Of a stretch of 45,746 nt of DNA, positions 16,087 through 25,591 are shown piece by piece. How positions within the stretch are numbered: position 1 is the first letter of the stretch; each line of letters begins with the position of its first letter. Position numbers and translations under genes: made by a program. Location: positions 1 to 45,746 of the forward strand of contig JANYDD010000029.1 in the NCBI GenBank assembly GCA_025359945.1, read 5' to 3'. The notes under the pieces were generated by a model, which was not told the origin of the DNA, did not search any database, and saw nothing but the letters and a program-made list of their open reading frames with translations. The stretch is from Bdellovibrio sp. (GTDB lineage Bacteria > Bdellovibrionota > Bdellovibrionia > Bdellovibrionales > Bdellovibrionaceae).

Positions 16087-17511
16087 TTAAAGCCTTCGGC
16101 GGTTTGATTTTCGGACATTGTTTTCGAAGTCATCTAAGCTTTGTGGGCGCGATGCTTCTGATTGAAGCGATGTTGTTGGTGCGCGACCTAGCCACGTCGA
16201 CAGCTGCTGCACTGCTTGGGTTTTTGTGGCCCCTGGAAGTTTTAAAAATGTTGATCCGTGATTTCCGCCGGGAACTTCGAATTTGTACACGGCTCTGCTT
16301 GGTGCTCCGGCCTCGAAGGCGCCGCCTGTCCAAGGATCAAGTTCTCCGTAAATAAAAATTATTTTTTCAGCAGAATTGCTGACCCAGTCTTGAACGCGAA
16401 TCATATTATAGTGGCTGTAAGTGCCTTTCGTGCCTTTGGGTTTAAAGTCATAAATCTCGAGTGGAAAATTTAAAAATTTCTCAAGGTGCGAGGTCAAATT
16501 CATGGGGCTGCCTAATTCGGTCGCAGCTTGAAAAAAATAGGGAGCAAAATCAGCCGCGAAAGAATCCTGGTAATTTTTGATAGGACTCATCGTTTGCAAA
16601 AAGGCGAATTTTTCTTCCACAGTGCCGGTCGTTGGGATGGCGGCACAACCTTCAGTGGAATCCAAAGGGTCACTGTACTGCCAAAAAGAAAAGTAAGCTC
16701 CTAAAACCGAGTCTTCAAAGGCTCGTTCAACGCTTGTATTTTTAAAGCTACCAGTAATCTTCGGGATGACTTGATCACGAGAGTTCAGCAAAGCGACCTG
16801 CATTTTTTTGAGATCTTCACGGCATTGGGCGTACTGACTTCCACCAACCTCTCTTAAGAAATCAACATATCGTTGGTCGGCGGGGCTGTAGGAATGGGGT
16901 GCCACATCCGCCAGCGTGCCATCTAAATCTGCAGGAAAAAAATAACGGTGGTAGATTGAAGTCATTCCCCCTTTGCTGGCGCCTGTATTCACCCACTTCC
17001 CAGAATAGATTTTTTTAAACAAGACTGTGATCGCGTGAAAATCCTGTGCAGACTGATAAATATTTAAATAATCCCATGGAATTTCTTGATTCAGCGGCCT
17101 TGAATCGGCAAAAAAACGATGCTCAACTTGAATCTGATTTGTCGAAAAGTGTTGAGCTAACTCAGAAAGCCTGACGCCGAAAATCCGATAGCCATTGGTT
17201 TGCAACACCACGGGATCAGTATCAGATCGATGTAGTAAAACCAATCGCTGAAGAAATTGACCGCTGTAAAAATTCTGGTGATCGACCGGCTGCTCGATTT
17301 TCAATTCAAATTGCCGAACCTGCCCCGGAAATTTGGGATTTTGGACCTCACTCCACGAAACTCCCGGCAAACACGAAAGCTTTCTTTCGATGGTCGTCGC
17401 CAAAGACACGCACTGATCAACTGCATCCGCCAAGACTTGATTTGGTAGAAAACCCAAGGTCACAACAAATAAAAAAACCAATTTCGAATTTTGAAAAGAA
17501 ACTTTTCCCAC
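16087..17511 (-). CDS. Secreted S37-family (PS-10 type) tripeptidyl aminopeptidase
   Basis: This exported alpha/beta-hydrolase peptidase of 474 residues is expected to release short peptides from protein N-termini outside the cytoplasm. The GTG at 17511 is preferred over an ATG at 17565: it has a GGGGGG Shine-Dalgarno six bases upstream and starts a normal signal peptide ending near VLADA. The nucleophile motif GASKGGM places the catalytic Ser at S179. The following block (YHRYFFPADLDGTLADVAPHS) is typical of peptidase S37. GELDPWTGG and GGNHG near the C-terminus supply the expected Asp and His. The length fits the family. The gene is monocistronic, and it adds a further exopeptidase to the proteases encoded nearby. 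Confidence 0.88.
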   Translation of the reverse strand: MGKVSFQNSKLVFLFVVTLGFLPNQVLADAVDQCVSLATTIERKLSCLPGVSWSEVQNPKFPGQVRQFELKIEQPVDHQNFYSGQFLQRLVLLHRSDTDPVVLQTNGYRIFGVRLSELAQHFSTNQIQVEHRFFADSRPLNQEIPWDYLNIYQSAQDFHAITVLFKKIYSGKWVNTGASKGGMTSIYHRYFFPADLDGTLADVAPHSYSPADQRYVDFLREVGGSQYAQCREDLKKMQVALLNSRDQVIPKITGSFKNTSVERAFEDSVLGAYFSFWQYSDPLDSTEGCAAIPTTGTVEEKFAFLQTMSPIKNYQDSFAADFAPYFFQAATELGSPMNLTSHLEKFLNFPLEIYDFKPKGTKGTYSHYNMIRVQDWVSNSAEKIIFIYGELDPWTGGAFEAGAPSRAVYKFEVPGGNHGSTFLKLPGATKTQAVQQLSTWLGRAPTTSLQSEASRPQSLDDFENNVRKSNRRRL

Positions 17512-17776
17512 GATTCGCCCCCCTTTTGTAATCAAAAGCGTATTTAGGCTTTCTTCGACTGCCAAGAAAATTCTTCAAAGCTAAAAAACTTTAAAGAACG
17601 AAAAGTTTTAACGAATGCAAATCGTAGAAAAGCTCAATCAAAGGATGAGCTCACATAGATTCACAGCTCCCTAGTGGAATAAATTATTTGAAGTGATCGC
17701 TATTTCCCACGTGTTGGATTCGTCAACCCATTGAACGTCTTGACCGCCGGTGTAGGTCATAGCTGGCTGGGAAGTT

Positions 17777-18988
17777 CTAACGGTAACGTCTTTCAATCAT
17801 CGCCTTAGCTTTTCCGCGGGACACCAAGGGGGCACTTGCCGCGTTGTTTGAAAAAAATGGATGATCCACCACCGGAATTTTTTGACCGGTCAATTTTTCG
17901 ATATCGCGCAAAAAAGATCTTTCATCTTGATCGCAAAAAGAGATCGCCGACCCTTCCGCACCGGCTCGGGCGGTTCTGCCGATGCGGTGAACATAGCTTT
18001 CAGAAACGTTGGGAAGTTCAAAATTAATCACGTGGCTGATACCATCGATATCAATCCCACGTCCCGCAAGATCAGTGGCCACCAGAACTCGAATTTTGCC
18101 ACTGCGAAAGGACTCTAGCGCTTTTTGACGTGCGTTTTGAGATTTGTTTCCATGAATCGCCAAACTTGAAATCCCGTTTCTTTCCAAAACTTCGCTGACC
18201 TGATTGGCGCCTCGCTTAGTTCTGGTGAAAACAATGACCCTGGTTAAATCCTTATCGCCAAGAACGTGCCTTAAGAGATCTTTCTTTTTGTTGCGATCCA
18301 CGAACATCACGGATTGGCTTATTTTTTCGGCCGTAGAAGAAATCGGAGTGACCTCGACCCGAACGGGGTTGACCAGCAAGGTCGATGCCAATTTTTGAAT
18401 TTCTGGCGGCATCGTCGCTGAAAAAAACAAAGTTTGTCTTTTGGACGGCAACATCGCAATCACCTTGCGGATGTCGTGGATAAATCCCATATCCAACATG
18501 CGATCGGCTTCGTCCAAAACAAAGACCTCAAGGCCCTCTAGGCTAAGTGCCTTTTGCTGAATAAGATCCAGAAGACGACCCGGGGTTGCTACTACGACGT
18601 CCGTTCCGCGGGCCACGCTGCGCACTTGGGGTCCCTGCCCTACGCCACCAAAAATGACCGCGAAATTTAAATTCAGGTTTTTCCCGTAGTCCTTAAAGCT
18701 TTCAAAAATTTGAACAGCCAGTTCTCGGGTAGGTGTCAGAATTAAAACGCGGGTCTCGCGATCGTAAGACCGGACCGGGTTTTTCGCCAGGTTCTGCAGA
18801 ATAGGAAGCGCAAAGGCCGCCGTTTTGCCGGTGCCGGTCTGGGCACAACCCAATAAATCTCGGCCTTCCAGAAGATGCGGAATCGCCTGTATTTGAATCG
18901 GCGTTGGGTTTTTGTATCCCAAGGCTTCGACGGTTTTTTGAAGAGTATCTAAAAGTTTAAGATCCGAAAAGAAGGGCATAGCAGACAT
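17777..18988 (-). CDS. rhlE: DEAD-box ATP-dependent RNA helicase, RhlE type
   Basis: This 403-residue cytoplasmic helicase unwinds short RNA duplexes using ATP, in ribosome assembly or RNA decay at low temperature. All core motifs are present in order: the Q motif (GYKNPTPIQ), Walker A AQTGTGKT (residues 49-56), PTRELA, TPGR, DEAD, SAT in the first RecA domain, then ARGIDI-like GRGIDID and HRIGRTAR in the second. The C-terminal extension is very short (about 30 residues, ending in MIERRYR) and is basic. Motif order and size fit RhlE best, though other small DEAD-box paralogs cannot be excluded. The ATG at 18988 is chosen by comparison with RhlE; no strong Shine-Dalgarno is seen. The gene appears monocistronic. 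Confidence 0.9.
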   Translation of the reverse strand: MSAMPFFSDLKLLDTLQKTVEALGYKNPTPIQIQAIPHLLEGRDLLGCAQTGTGKTAAFALPILQNLAKNPVRSYDRETRVLILTPTRELAVQIFESFKDYGKNLNLNFAVIFGGVGQGPQVRSVARGTDVVVATPGRLLDLIQQKALSLEGLEVFVLDEADRMLDMGFIHDIRKVIAMLPSKRQTLFFSATMPPEIQKLASTLLVNPVRVEVTPISSTAEKISQSVMFVDRNKKKDLLRHVLGDKDLTRVIVFTRTKRGANQVSEVLERNGISSLAIHGNKSQNARQKALESFRSGKIRVLVATDLAGRGIDIDGISHVINFELPNVSESYVHRIGRTARAGAEGSAISFCDQDERSFLRDIEKLTGQKIPVVDHPFFSNNAASAPLVSRGKAKAMIERRYR

Positions 18989-19276
18989 AATTATCAACAA
19001 CTTTCGCGAGATGGTTGGTGTGAGATGAACGGCTTAAGTACAATAGAGTCTCATTTAAGTCCACAAACAAAACCTGCGGGGATGAGGATGAAAAAGATCC
19101 GGTCTCTAGAGTTTGAATCGCTTTTTTACAAAAAAATATTCTTCGGATGCCAGGGTTTAGTCGACCACCTGGACATTTTGGTGAGATCTAGGTACAAATC
19201 GATGAGTTTTTACAGCTTAAAATGCGGATGTTAACTTCGTGATCATTAGACCAGTTAAAAAAGGGAGAAACAATTT

Positions 19277-19678
19277 ATGAAAACACTCAGTCAAACGCGA
19301 ACAATCATTTTCATGGCTTTTCTGTTTGGAAACTTAGCCTCTGCAAACACGGTCAAGTCAGTTTTCAAGACCGACTCAATCCTGCCCGCGGAACTTCAAA
19401 CAAAGGTTCTAGAATTTGCTGAATCCAATTGCAGCGAAAAAATCGAAGCCTTTGGATTGGAAGAAGTCACCACCACCAGCAACACTTACCCATCGATAAA
19501 AATCGAACCGACCTACGAACAAGTCCACACGATGGAATATTTAACCGAGCTTCGATCTAGGTACCACAACGAACAGCATCCCACTTGGACCAAGATTTTC
19601 GTTAAAAGCACAACCTATGACTTTTTTTCGGAAAAATTCACCCTGGTTATACTTTGTTTCGAGGATTCTGGGCGCTAG
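19277..19678 (+). CDS. Small secreted protein of unknown function
   Basis: This 133-residue protein starts at an ATG preceded by AAAGGGAG. It has a signal peptide of about 23 residues, cleaved near NLASA. Two Cys (SNC and LCF) may form a disulfide in the mature protein of about 110 residues. The alternation of charged and aromatic residues suggests a small alpha/beta fold. No family is recognised. It is convergent with the large metalloprotease gene. A hairpin (19756-19784) lies in the gap between them. Confidence 0.75.
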   Translation: MKTLSQTRTIIFMAFLFGNLASANTVKSVFKTDSILPAELQTKVLEFAESNCSEKIEAFGLEEVTTTSNTYPSIKIEPTYEQVHTMEYLTELRSRYHNEQHPTWTKIFVKSTTYDFFSEKFTLVILCFEDSGR

Positions 19679-19755
19679 TAGGAATTTCAATTTAATTCCA
19701 CAGATCTTAGCCAAAGTGGCGCTTCTAATTTTAAAGCAAAACGTAGTAGCTAACT

Positions 19756-19784
19756 TGGCCTCGGTCGAGTTATCGACTGGGCCA
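19756..19784. repeat. Hairpin between convergent genes
   Basis: TGGCC (19756-19760) with GTCGA pairs to TCGAC with GGCCA (19780-19784), leaving an internal mismatch and a GTTA-type loop. There is no T tract on either strand, so a terminator role is possible but unproven. Confidence 0.35.
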
Positions 19785-19816
19785 CTCATAGAACAAAAAC
19801 CAGGATCAATCCCAGA

Positions 19817-22800
19817 CTACCCGCCACCGGTTAAGCTAAAAATATGCGCCAGCGAGAACAACAAATCGTCCTGAGCTCTAACCTCGGACTTGTTTTTTTC
19901 GTTTAGCTCTCGTGCACTCTCGAAAAACTCGAACGATCTTTTGGATTCAACAACGAATCTTTCTTTAAAGAAAATCCAACTTAATCGTGTGCTTGCTGCC
20001 TGAAGTGGACCCTCTTCTCGCATTTTAATCGCCTTAGCATCTTCAGCCCTAATTTCTGCAAGAATGTCGGTTTTTTTGGCGGCCTCTTCCAGCTTTTTCT
20101 GAAATTCCTTTGCTGCATCCCCGTTAATTCCCTGCGGAATTGCCATCAAACTAGAAAGCTTTCCGTTGATAGCCCTCACCTCATTGATGGGGAGCACACC
20201 CACAATGGAACCGACTCTTCGTTTAAACATTTCAAGATCAGCTTCGATTTTTTCGATGGGATCGCCGGCTTCAGTCGCAGCTTTTACAATTTTCTCTACG
20301 TAGCCATTAACCCAGGTTTTCAAAGCTTCATCTGCTTTTTTCAAAACTTCCTGTGCATCGTGCACACTCAGTTCAGTCACGTTCTCACTCGGCATTGAAT
20401 TCGCCATAGCAGTCAAAAATTCTATAACCACTTTTTTGTCGATGGGGGCGAGCGCTTCTGCAATTTCAGCCATTTTTCGTCTTTCATTCGAATTATAAAT
20501 CGCCTGCGCCAACGACGTGGCGGACGAACTTTCAGCATTGGTCATGAAAAATAAAGTTTGCGTCAGAGGCACTTGAATCTTAAACAACTCTCGCTCGGCA
20601 GGCCCTGGCAAACCAACCATCGAATTATAAACTTGCAAACGATCCAGTGTCGCACGCACGTCACCCGGCACGACCATGGCGCTAAAAGAATTAAAAAACA
20701 AACGCTTTAAAAAAAGGCCTTCGTGTTCAAAAGATTTGATGTGACTTGGCATCGCCCCATTTTTTGGACCCAGCAAACTCGTCCTTAGCTCATCCAACTG
20801 ATCTTGAGCTGACAGAACTTCGTTTGGCTTTCGGACGTACTCTGCGGCAAAAGTAAAGCTATCCCCGTAAAAGTCTTTGCGAACTCCATTCAGGGATCGG
20901 TCAAGAATTGTCGTTTGCCAATCATCACGTAGGTCAGGCTCGTCAAGAAAAGAAAAATTATTGTTGTTTAAAAAGTTTCTTTTAGAAAATGTCGTTCGCG
21001 TCAACAATACTGTTGCAGCCAGTTCTTTATCAAATTCAATTCCCACCTCATCAAAAGGCTTACTGACACCTTGTTCAGTAAAATCTTTTTTAAACGAACC
21101 TAGCTGATATCCACCTTGTGCCAACTGGACGGCCCTGAAGTGTTGGTCCGCACCTAGCGAGTTAAGAGCGTAAATAATCTGTGGAACAATTTTATCGAAA
21201 CAAGTTGATGGATTCTCATTAAATCGACGAATGCCAAACTCACGAATTTTCTGTAAGTCCTCAATCAAGATCGATCTATTGCCGTCCGGAAGTTCAATCC
21301 AAAGAAAACAGGTCTGCGCGGGCGCCAATGCCAGGCCCGTAATAAACGAGAAAATCTTCTTTTTTGCAGGCTCTAGATCTGCGAATTCTTCTTTAAACTG
21401 TGGATGCTTTTTGATCTCAGATTTAATGTTAGCGTAAACTGGGATTGTCATATCAGAAAGACTTTGGCTTTCTTTTCCGACAAACTTGGCAACTAATGAA
21501 CGCCAGTCTTCGTACACTCGGAAAAGCATTCTTAAATGCGCAGCTTTTTCGCCGAACAATTGATTCAGATCTGAGAAACTGTGACTATCATACCTGAACT
21601 GATGACGTAAGTAATCAGTGTTGTACTCGCTAATCGTATTTTCAACTAACTCCTGGCGAGTGGTCCCTTTGTCAAATCTATTGCACAAAGCGTACAAACC
21701 AGCTTGAACGTCCTCATCAGTGCAGTAAAAATAGGACTTCATGTCTGTGATTTTCTTGCCTGCAAGTTCTAAATTATTAGCAATTGTAGCATTGGGATTT
21801 GAAAGCGTGAAAAAACTGCCATCTTTAAGCTCAATTTGATTTGAATACCCGAATCGGATCGCGGCAACATCATACTTACCGGGTCGACCATCGACCATAT
21901 CGTCCAAATTAAGATAGTCCATCACAGATGCCGTTTGATCTATTCTGATCAAATTTCCGTTTTCATCTTTTTGAGGATCTGGAAAATTATTTCGATCTGC
22001 CGAAGCCATGAAGTTATGACGAAGCCCAAAGTTGTGCCCCATCTCATGCGTGGTCAACCAAACAAGAGGCTTTTTAGACAAGGCTACGATACATGGCCCA
22101 TAAGCTTCATTCTGTATTTTGGTATCCGAACGTAAGGCTGGGCTTGCAATCACACGCGAGATATATCTACTTATTTGCGGACAAAGTTCATCCACCTTAG
22201 ATGGCAGATTTCGATATCTGAGGGCAAACATTTCTTCCCGATAAGTCTCGGTCTTAAAAATAGATTTATCAGTGCCGTTGGCAATGAAATCCTTCCAGTG
22301 ACTCAAGTACTGCTTCCAAGCTTTTTCACCGTTAAATTCGGCAAAGACTGGCGCAAGGACTCCGTAAGCTTTGTTTGCCGGCGCCGCAAGATCAGCCTTA
22401 GGTGTTTCTTCGATCAAATATGAGGCTGCGGACCCGCTGTCGAATCCTAATATCTTATTCACATTGGGCAGACTCTGGCCTCGGCTCTCGTTAAGTTGAC
22501 TTCGAACATAAAGATCCAGTTGGGCATCAATTTCTTTCATGGCTCCGGATAAGAATATATTGGTCGTCGCCGAGATGATTTCGCCACTTAATGGATTATT
22601 AATCCCTGGTCCGTATCCCCATCCACCGTCGGGCTGCAAAGATTCCACAAAATGCAAAATATTATATCGGGTATCGCCCAGGCCCGGCCGAAAATTTTTA
22701 TTGAGAACAACGCGAATGCCCGTCCCCGCTTTAGCGAAGGCTTCATCCCAAGCTGCCACCGCAATCTCTGCGATTTCGGTCACCCAAGAGGGAGACGACT

Positions 22801-24247
22801 CTCGAGAGAGATAATAAATAATTTCTTTTTGTTGGGTCGTTGGATTGACGACGGGTTGAAACCGGTTAACAAAAAGAAAATCTTCAATATCGCTCTCGCG
22901 GCGCAAGTCTTTGTCTACTTTTACATTTTTTGCGCTGGCGAAATATCCAAAAATTTTTGCATCTGCAATTCGATAAGTCTTACTTTTATATTCAGAAGGC
23001 TTAACCCTTAAAAACCCGTATCTGACTTTTTCTCCGCCGTTGGCTAGCTCTAGAGTCACCGAAAACCAATCATCCGAAATTACAACATCAACAATCCGAC
23101 GCTTAAGTTGAACGGTTGTCGCTAACTGGCTTCTGCCTGGCTGAACCCGACCAGATCGATCGCGCGCGCCGTCGGCACTAGCAACTAGATTGGTGTAAAC
23201 CGTGTTAAAACTTGAGGCAAAATCAAGTTTTATAAATTTCAATTTTTTCCAATACGAGTTCTTGTCGATTTCTTCGTTGTTACCCGCAACACTAGAAGGC
23301 TTTTTAAAATCCAACCACTCTCCTTGAACAAAGGTCACTGGCGTTTGGCTTTCTTCCAGCCTGGTTGATCTGTCGTCATAGTTCACGTTAACAATGCTAA
23401 GACCCTGAGGAGCCGGTCTAAACTGGACAATCTGAGCAGATTCTCCGTCTATATCCATCGCGAACGAACCCCCAGTTTGCCGAGTTGTCTCGTCTGTAGA
23501 AGATACTTTGGTTTCGGAATAGTACCAAGTTGGTATACCCTCGCCCTTTGAATTGGAGAGCGAGTCGCCAACAAAATAATCTGCCGGAAACACATCCACT
23601 TTTGCCACCACTTCCGTGAGCTGCCGACTGGGGTAATCGATTTTAAAATATTGAGCTTCAGACAAACTTGAAACACCAATTTCAGTTTTAAGGTTTAGCT
23701 TTTCATCATTATCTGAATTCTTCACAGTTTCGACTTTAATCAGTTGGACTCTGTAGTTGAGAATCTCGATCGCCAATTTACCCGGAAACTCCGGAAGTTT
23801 TTCGGCGAAAGTGCTTTCATCAAAACCGATATCGTCAGGGTCACCAATTTTATACACGCTCAGTTTAAAGTCATTATTGATTTTGTAGAACGCCTTGTAT
23901 TTGTGATTGGGAATTCCCTTTAACGGGGCATCTTTTAAGAGTGTTGCATTGGTCGTGTAATTGACCAATGGAAAAGATTCTAATTTCACTTTCTTTCCCG
24001 AATAGGTCACTTCCGACGAAAAAGTCGCATTGGCTCGCCCAATGGGTGCGCCAGTCTGGATATCAAAAACTTTTCCGTGATAATCACCAATCGCGTTGAG
24101 GTTGCTTCCCTGCCCTTGCACGAACTGTTCTTCGCGTTTTTTGGTAGTGCAGCTGACTAAAACGATCAGGGCTGCGCCAAGGGCAGCCTTCGTGAAGAGC
24201 GCTAACGAGGTCGCTTTGTTTTTTTCTGCGACGTTGGTTTTGTTCAT
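19817..24247 (-). CDS. Large lipoprotein zinc metalloprotease (EcxA-like; DUF5117/DUF4953 type)
   Basis: This 1476-residue protein is probably anchored in the outer membrane as a lipoprotein: the leader ends in LIVLVSC (lipobox), giving a lipidated Cys. The ATG at 24247 is chosen because AGGAG precedes it by seven bases. The zinc site HEMGHNFGLRH lies at about residues 734-744 and the Met-turn SVMDYLNLDD about 40 residues later. That HExxHxxGxxH plus Met-turn pattern defines metzincins, and the long flanking regions fit the EcxA-like DUF5117/DUF4953 group. The N-terminal 480 residues are beta-rich. The C-terminal 500 residues are largely helical, with coiled-coil-like EKI/KKLEEAAKK stretches. 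It follows an outer-membrane barrel gene by 29 bases and is probably co-transcribed with it. Confidence 0.85.
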   Translation of the reverse strand: MNKTNVAEKNKATSLALFTKAALGAALIVLVSCTTKKREEQFVQGQGSNLNAIGDYHGKVFDIQTGAPIGRANATFSSEVTYSGKKVKLESFPLVNYTTNATLLKDAPLKGIPNHKYKAFYKINNDFKLSVYKIGDPDDIGFDESTFAEKLPEFPGKLAIEILNYRVQLIKVETVKNSDNDEKLNLKTEIGVSSLSEAQYFKIDYPSRQLTEVVAKVDVFPADYFVGDSLSNSKGEGIPTWYYSETKVSSTDETTRQTGGSFAMDIDGESAQIVQFRPAPQGLSIVNVNYDDRSTRLEESQTPVTFVQGEWLDFKKPSSVAGNNEEIDKNSYWKKLKFIKLDFASSFNTVYTNLVASADGARDRSGRVQPGRSQLATTVQLKRRIVDVVISDDWFSVTLELANGGEKVRYGFLRVKPSEYKSKTYRIADAKIFGYFASAKNVKVDKDLRRESDIEDFLFVNRFQPVVNPTTQQKEIIYYLSRESSPSWVTEIAEIAVAAWDEAFAKAGTGIRVVLNKNFRPGLGDTRYNILHFVESLQPDGGWGYGPGINNPLSGEIISATTNIFLSGAMKEIDAQLDLYVRSQLNESRGQSLPNVNKILGFDSGSAASYLIEETPKADLAAPANKAYGVLAPVFAEFNGEKAWKQYLSHWKDFIANGTDKSIFKTETYREEMFALRYRNLPSKVDELCPQISRYISRVIASPALRSDTKIQNEAYGPCIVALSKKPLVWLTTHEMGHNFGLRHNFMASADRNNFPDPQKDENGNLIRIDQTASVMDYLNLDDMVDGRPGKYDVAAIRFGYSNQIELKDGSFFTLSNPNATIANNLELAGKKITDMKSYFYCTDEDVQAGLYALCNRFDKGTTRQELVENTISEYNTDYLRHQFRYDSHSFSDLNQLFGEKAAHLRMLFRVYEDWRSLVAKFVGKESQSLSDMTIPVYANIKSEIKKHPQFKEEFADLEPAKKKIFSFITGLALAPAQTCFLWIELPDGNRSILIEDLQKIREFGIRRFNENPSTCFDKIVPQIIYALNSLGADQHFRAVQLAQGGYQLGSFKKDFTEQGVSKPFDEVGIEFDKELAATVLLTRTTFSKRNFLNNNNFSFLDEPDLRDDWQTTILDRSLNGVRKDFYGDSFTFAAEYVRKPNEVLSAQDQLDELRTSLLGPKNGAMPSHIKSFEHEGLFLKRLFFNSFSAMVVPGDVRATLDRLQVYNSMVGLPGPAERELFKIQVPLTQTLFFMTNAESSSATSLAQAIYNSNERRKMAEIAEALAPIDKKVVIEFLTAMANSMPSENVTELSVHDAQEVLKKADEALKTWVNGYVEKIVKAATEAGDPIEKIEADLEMFKRRVGSIVGVLPINEVRAINGKLSSLMAIPQGINGDAAKEFQKKLEEAAKKTDILAEIRAEDAKAIKMREEGPLQAASTRLSWIFFKERFVVESKRSFEFFESARELNEKNKSEVRAQDDLLFSLAHIFSLTGGG

Positions 24248-24276
24248 CCTGGTTCTCCTCATGTTCGTGCGTTATT

Positions 24277-25152
24277 TTATAGCGTCCAACTTAAAATTAC
24301 TTTTGTGCTTGTATTATTTTGCTCAAAAACGTTTCGATCTGTTTGCAATCGGTCATTCGTTGAAACGGCAAAGGCCGCCCGCATTTTTTTTGTGATGGAA
24401 TATCCGACCGAAGTTGAAACTCCGTAGAGATGGTAATAGTTGTTGGCGTAGTTTTGAAACTGAATCAAATGCGCTGAATTGGACCAGACAAAACGGGGCG
24501 CAAATTTCCATGAAACGCCGCCACCGCCAACGATCTCCATTTTTTTATTAAACTGTTCGCCGGCCGCATTATTTGTCTCGTAAGCATAAGATAAAACGGT
24601 GGGCGTTAAATCTGCCGAAAAAGTTAAGGTCCTGTAGACATAGCTGATTTTATTTTCCCAGCTTAAAGAGGCTCGGAATCCCGCCTTGCGATCCGTCGAA
24701 TTGGTAGGCAAACCTACGCTGACGGAAGATTCGTAACCCACAGTCGGGGTGATCTCAAACGAAGTCCCAGCGCCCACGTGCAAGTCAGCCAAAAAGTGAG
24801 TGGTCTCATCCACCGCTGAACTTTCGCGAGCAGGCCAGACGTAGTTATAACTAAAACCCGCTGTGGGTTGAAGACCCGCGAAGGCTCTGTTCGAAACCAC
24901 TTCCACTGCAAGCTGGGTCAGGTCCCTTTGATTTTCGTTATTTGGTCTTGAATTCACCAGCGAAGTATTAAGGCTAACCCAATTTGGAGAGGCTTCTGCG
25001 GACTCTAAAGTAGCGCGGGTTTCTTGCGCTTGTGAAACCCCCGACAAAATCACAAAGCTAAAAAATAACACGAAAATCAACGCCCTTTTTTGGGTGCATG
25101 CACGAGTGCCCGACTTAAGATTTTGCGTCTGATTCAGCAATGGGTCCCTCAT
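24277..25152 (-). CDS. Outer-membrane beta-barrel protein (predicted)
   Basis: The product has about 291 residues (ATG at 25152, with GGAAAG upstream; an earlier ATG at 25185 lacks a ribosome binding site). A long n-region leads to a signal peptide cleaved near VSQAQ. The mature part alternates polar and hydrophobic residues in about ten to twelve strands (GYESSVSVGLPT, RTLTFSADLTPTVLSY, YHLYGVSTSVGYSI) and ends in a strand, KVILSWTL. This is typical of small outer-membrane barrels, although the last residue is not Phe. The role is unknown. It lies directly upstream of the large lipoprotein protease, and the pair may work together at the outer membrane. Confidence 0.7.
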   Translation of the reverse strand: MRDPLLNQTQNLKSGTRACTQKRALIFVLFFSFVILSGVSQAQETRATLESAEASPNWVSLNTSLVNSRPNNENQRDLTQLAVEVVSNRAFAGLQPTAGFSYNYVWPARESSAVDETTHFLADLHVGAGTSFEITPTVGYESSVSVGLPTNSTDRKAGFRASLSWENKISYVYRTLTFSADLTPTVLSYAYETNNAAGEQFNKKMEIVGGGGVSWKFAPRFVWSNSAHLIQFQNYANNYYHLYGVSTSVGYSITKKMRAAFAVSTNDRLQTDRNVFEQNNTSTKVILSWTL

Positions 25153-25591
25153 TCCAAGTTCTTTCCACTTTTTGTGATCGATCATTTCTATGGGTGTGGA
25201 ATTTTTGCACGAAATTCAAAAGTTGACAAGAGTTTCGACTCGATGATCGCAGATGCCGCGCTGATTGCGATTCTGCGATTGTCTACAGATTCAACAAAGT
25301 GACTAATTTCGCCTGAAAAATTCTGAATTCAAATTCTAAATTAGCTGCGCAAGCCATGCGCATAAAGGAGCCCCAATCGCTTTAAAACCCCGCAGTTTTT
25401 CATTTCATCTATTGGTGATTGCTTGTGTTTTTATCACCGTAATCCCAAGCTCTGGCCCAAAGCCCGGGTCCAGATAGTGCTTCTTGCTAGCTACCTGTTC
25501 GTCCATTAATGTGAGTTGATAGCCAGTGACCATATTTTCGACATGGCCCCGATTTCAATACGAATTCGGCATTTTCCAGGAAGGAATCCTT
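25153..25591. other. Non-coding divergent gap ahead of the sugar ABC operon
   Basis: These 439 bases separate two divergent operons. A short hairpin (GGTGAT...ATCACC, around 25414-25438) and an imperfect direct repeat of TGCGATT near 25265-25280 are visible. A short open stretch with a hydrophobic core ends in TAG near 25478 but has no acceptable start codon. I see no clear promoter or riboswitch. Confidence 0.4.

Noticed and set aside
17671-17760. 29-codon minus-strand frame downstream of the helicase gene
   Set aside because: The residue composition looks protein-like, but there is no ribosome binding site before the ATG and no conserved context to support it.
19082-19234. Possible small plus-strand gene before the 133-residue secreted protein
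   Set aside because: The start has G-rich bases directly adjacent, with wrong spacing, and the residues look like no known family. Only chance-level support.
25370-25480. Short hydrophobic reading frame behind AAAGGAG ahead of the sugar transporter
   Set aside because: No acceptable start codon lies at proper spacing from the Shine-Dalgarno-like bases. The hydrophobic stretch is probably chance.
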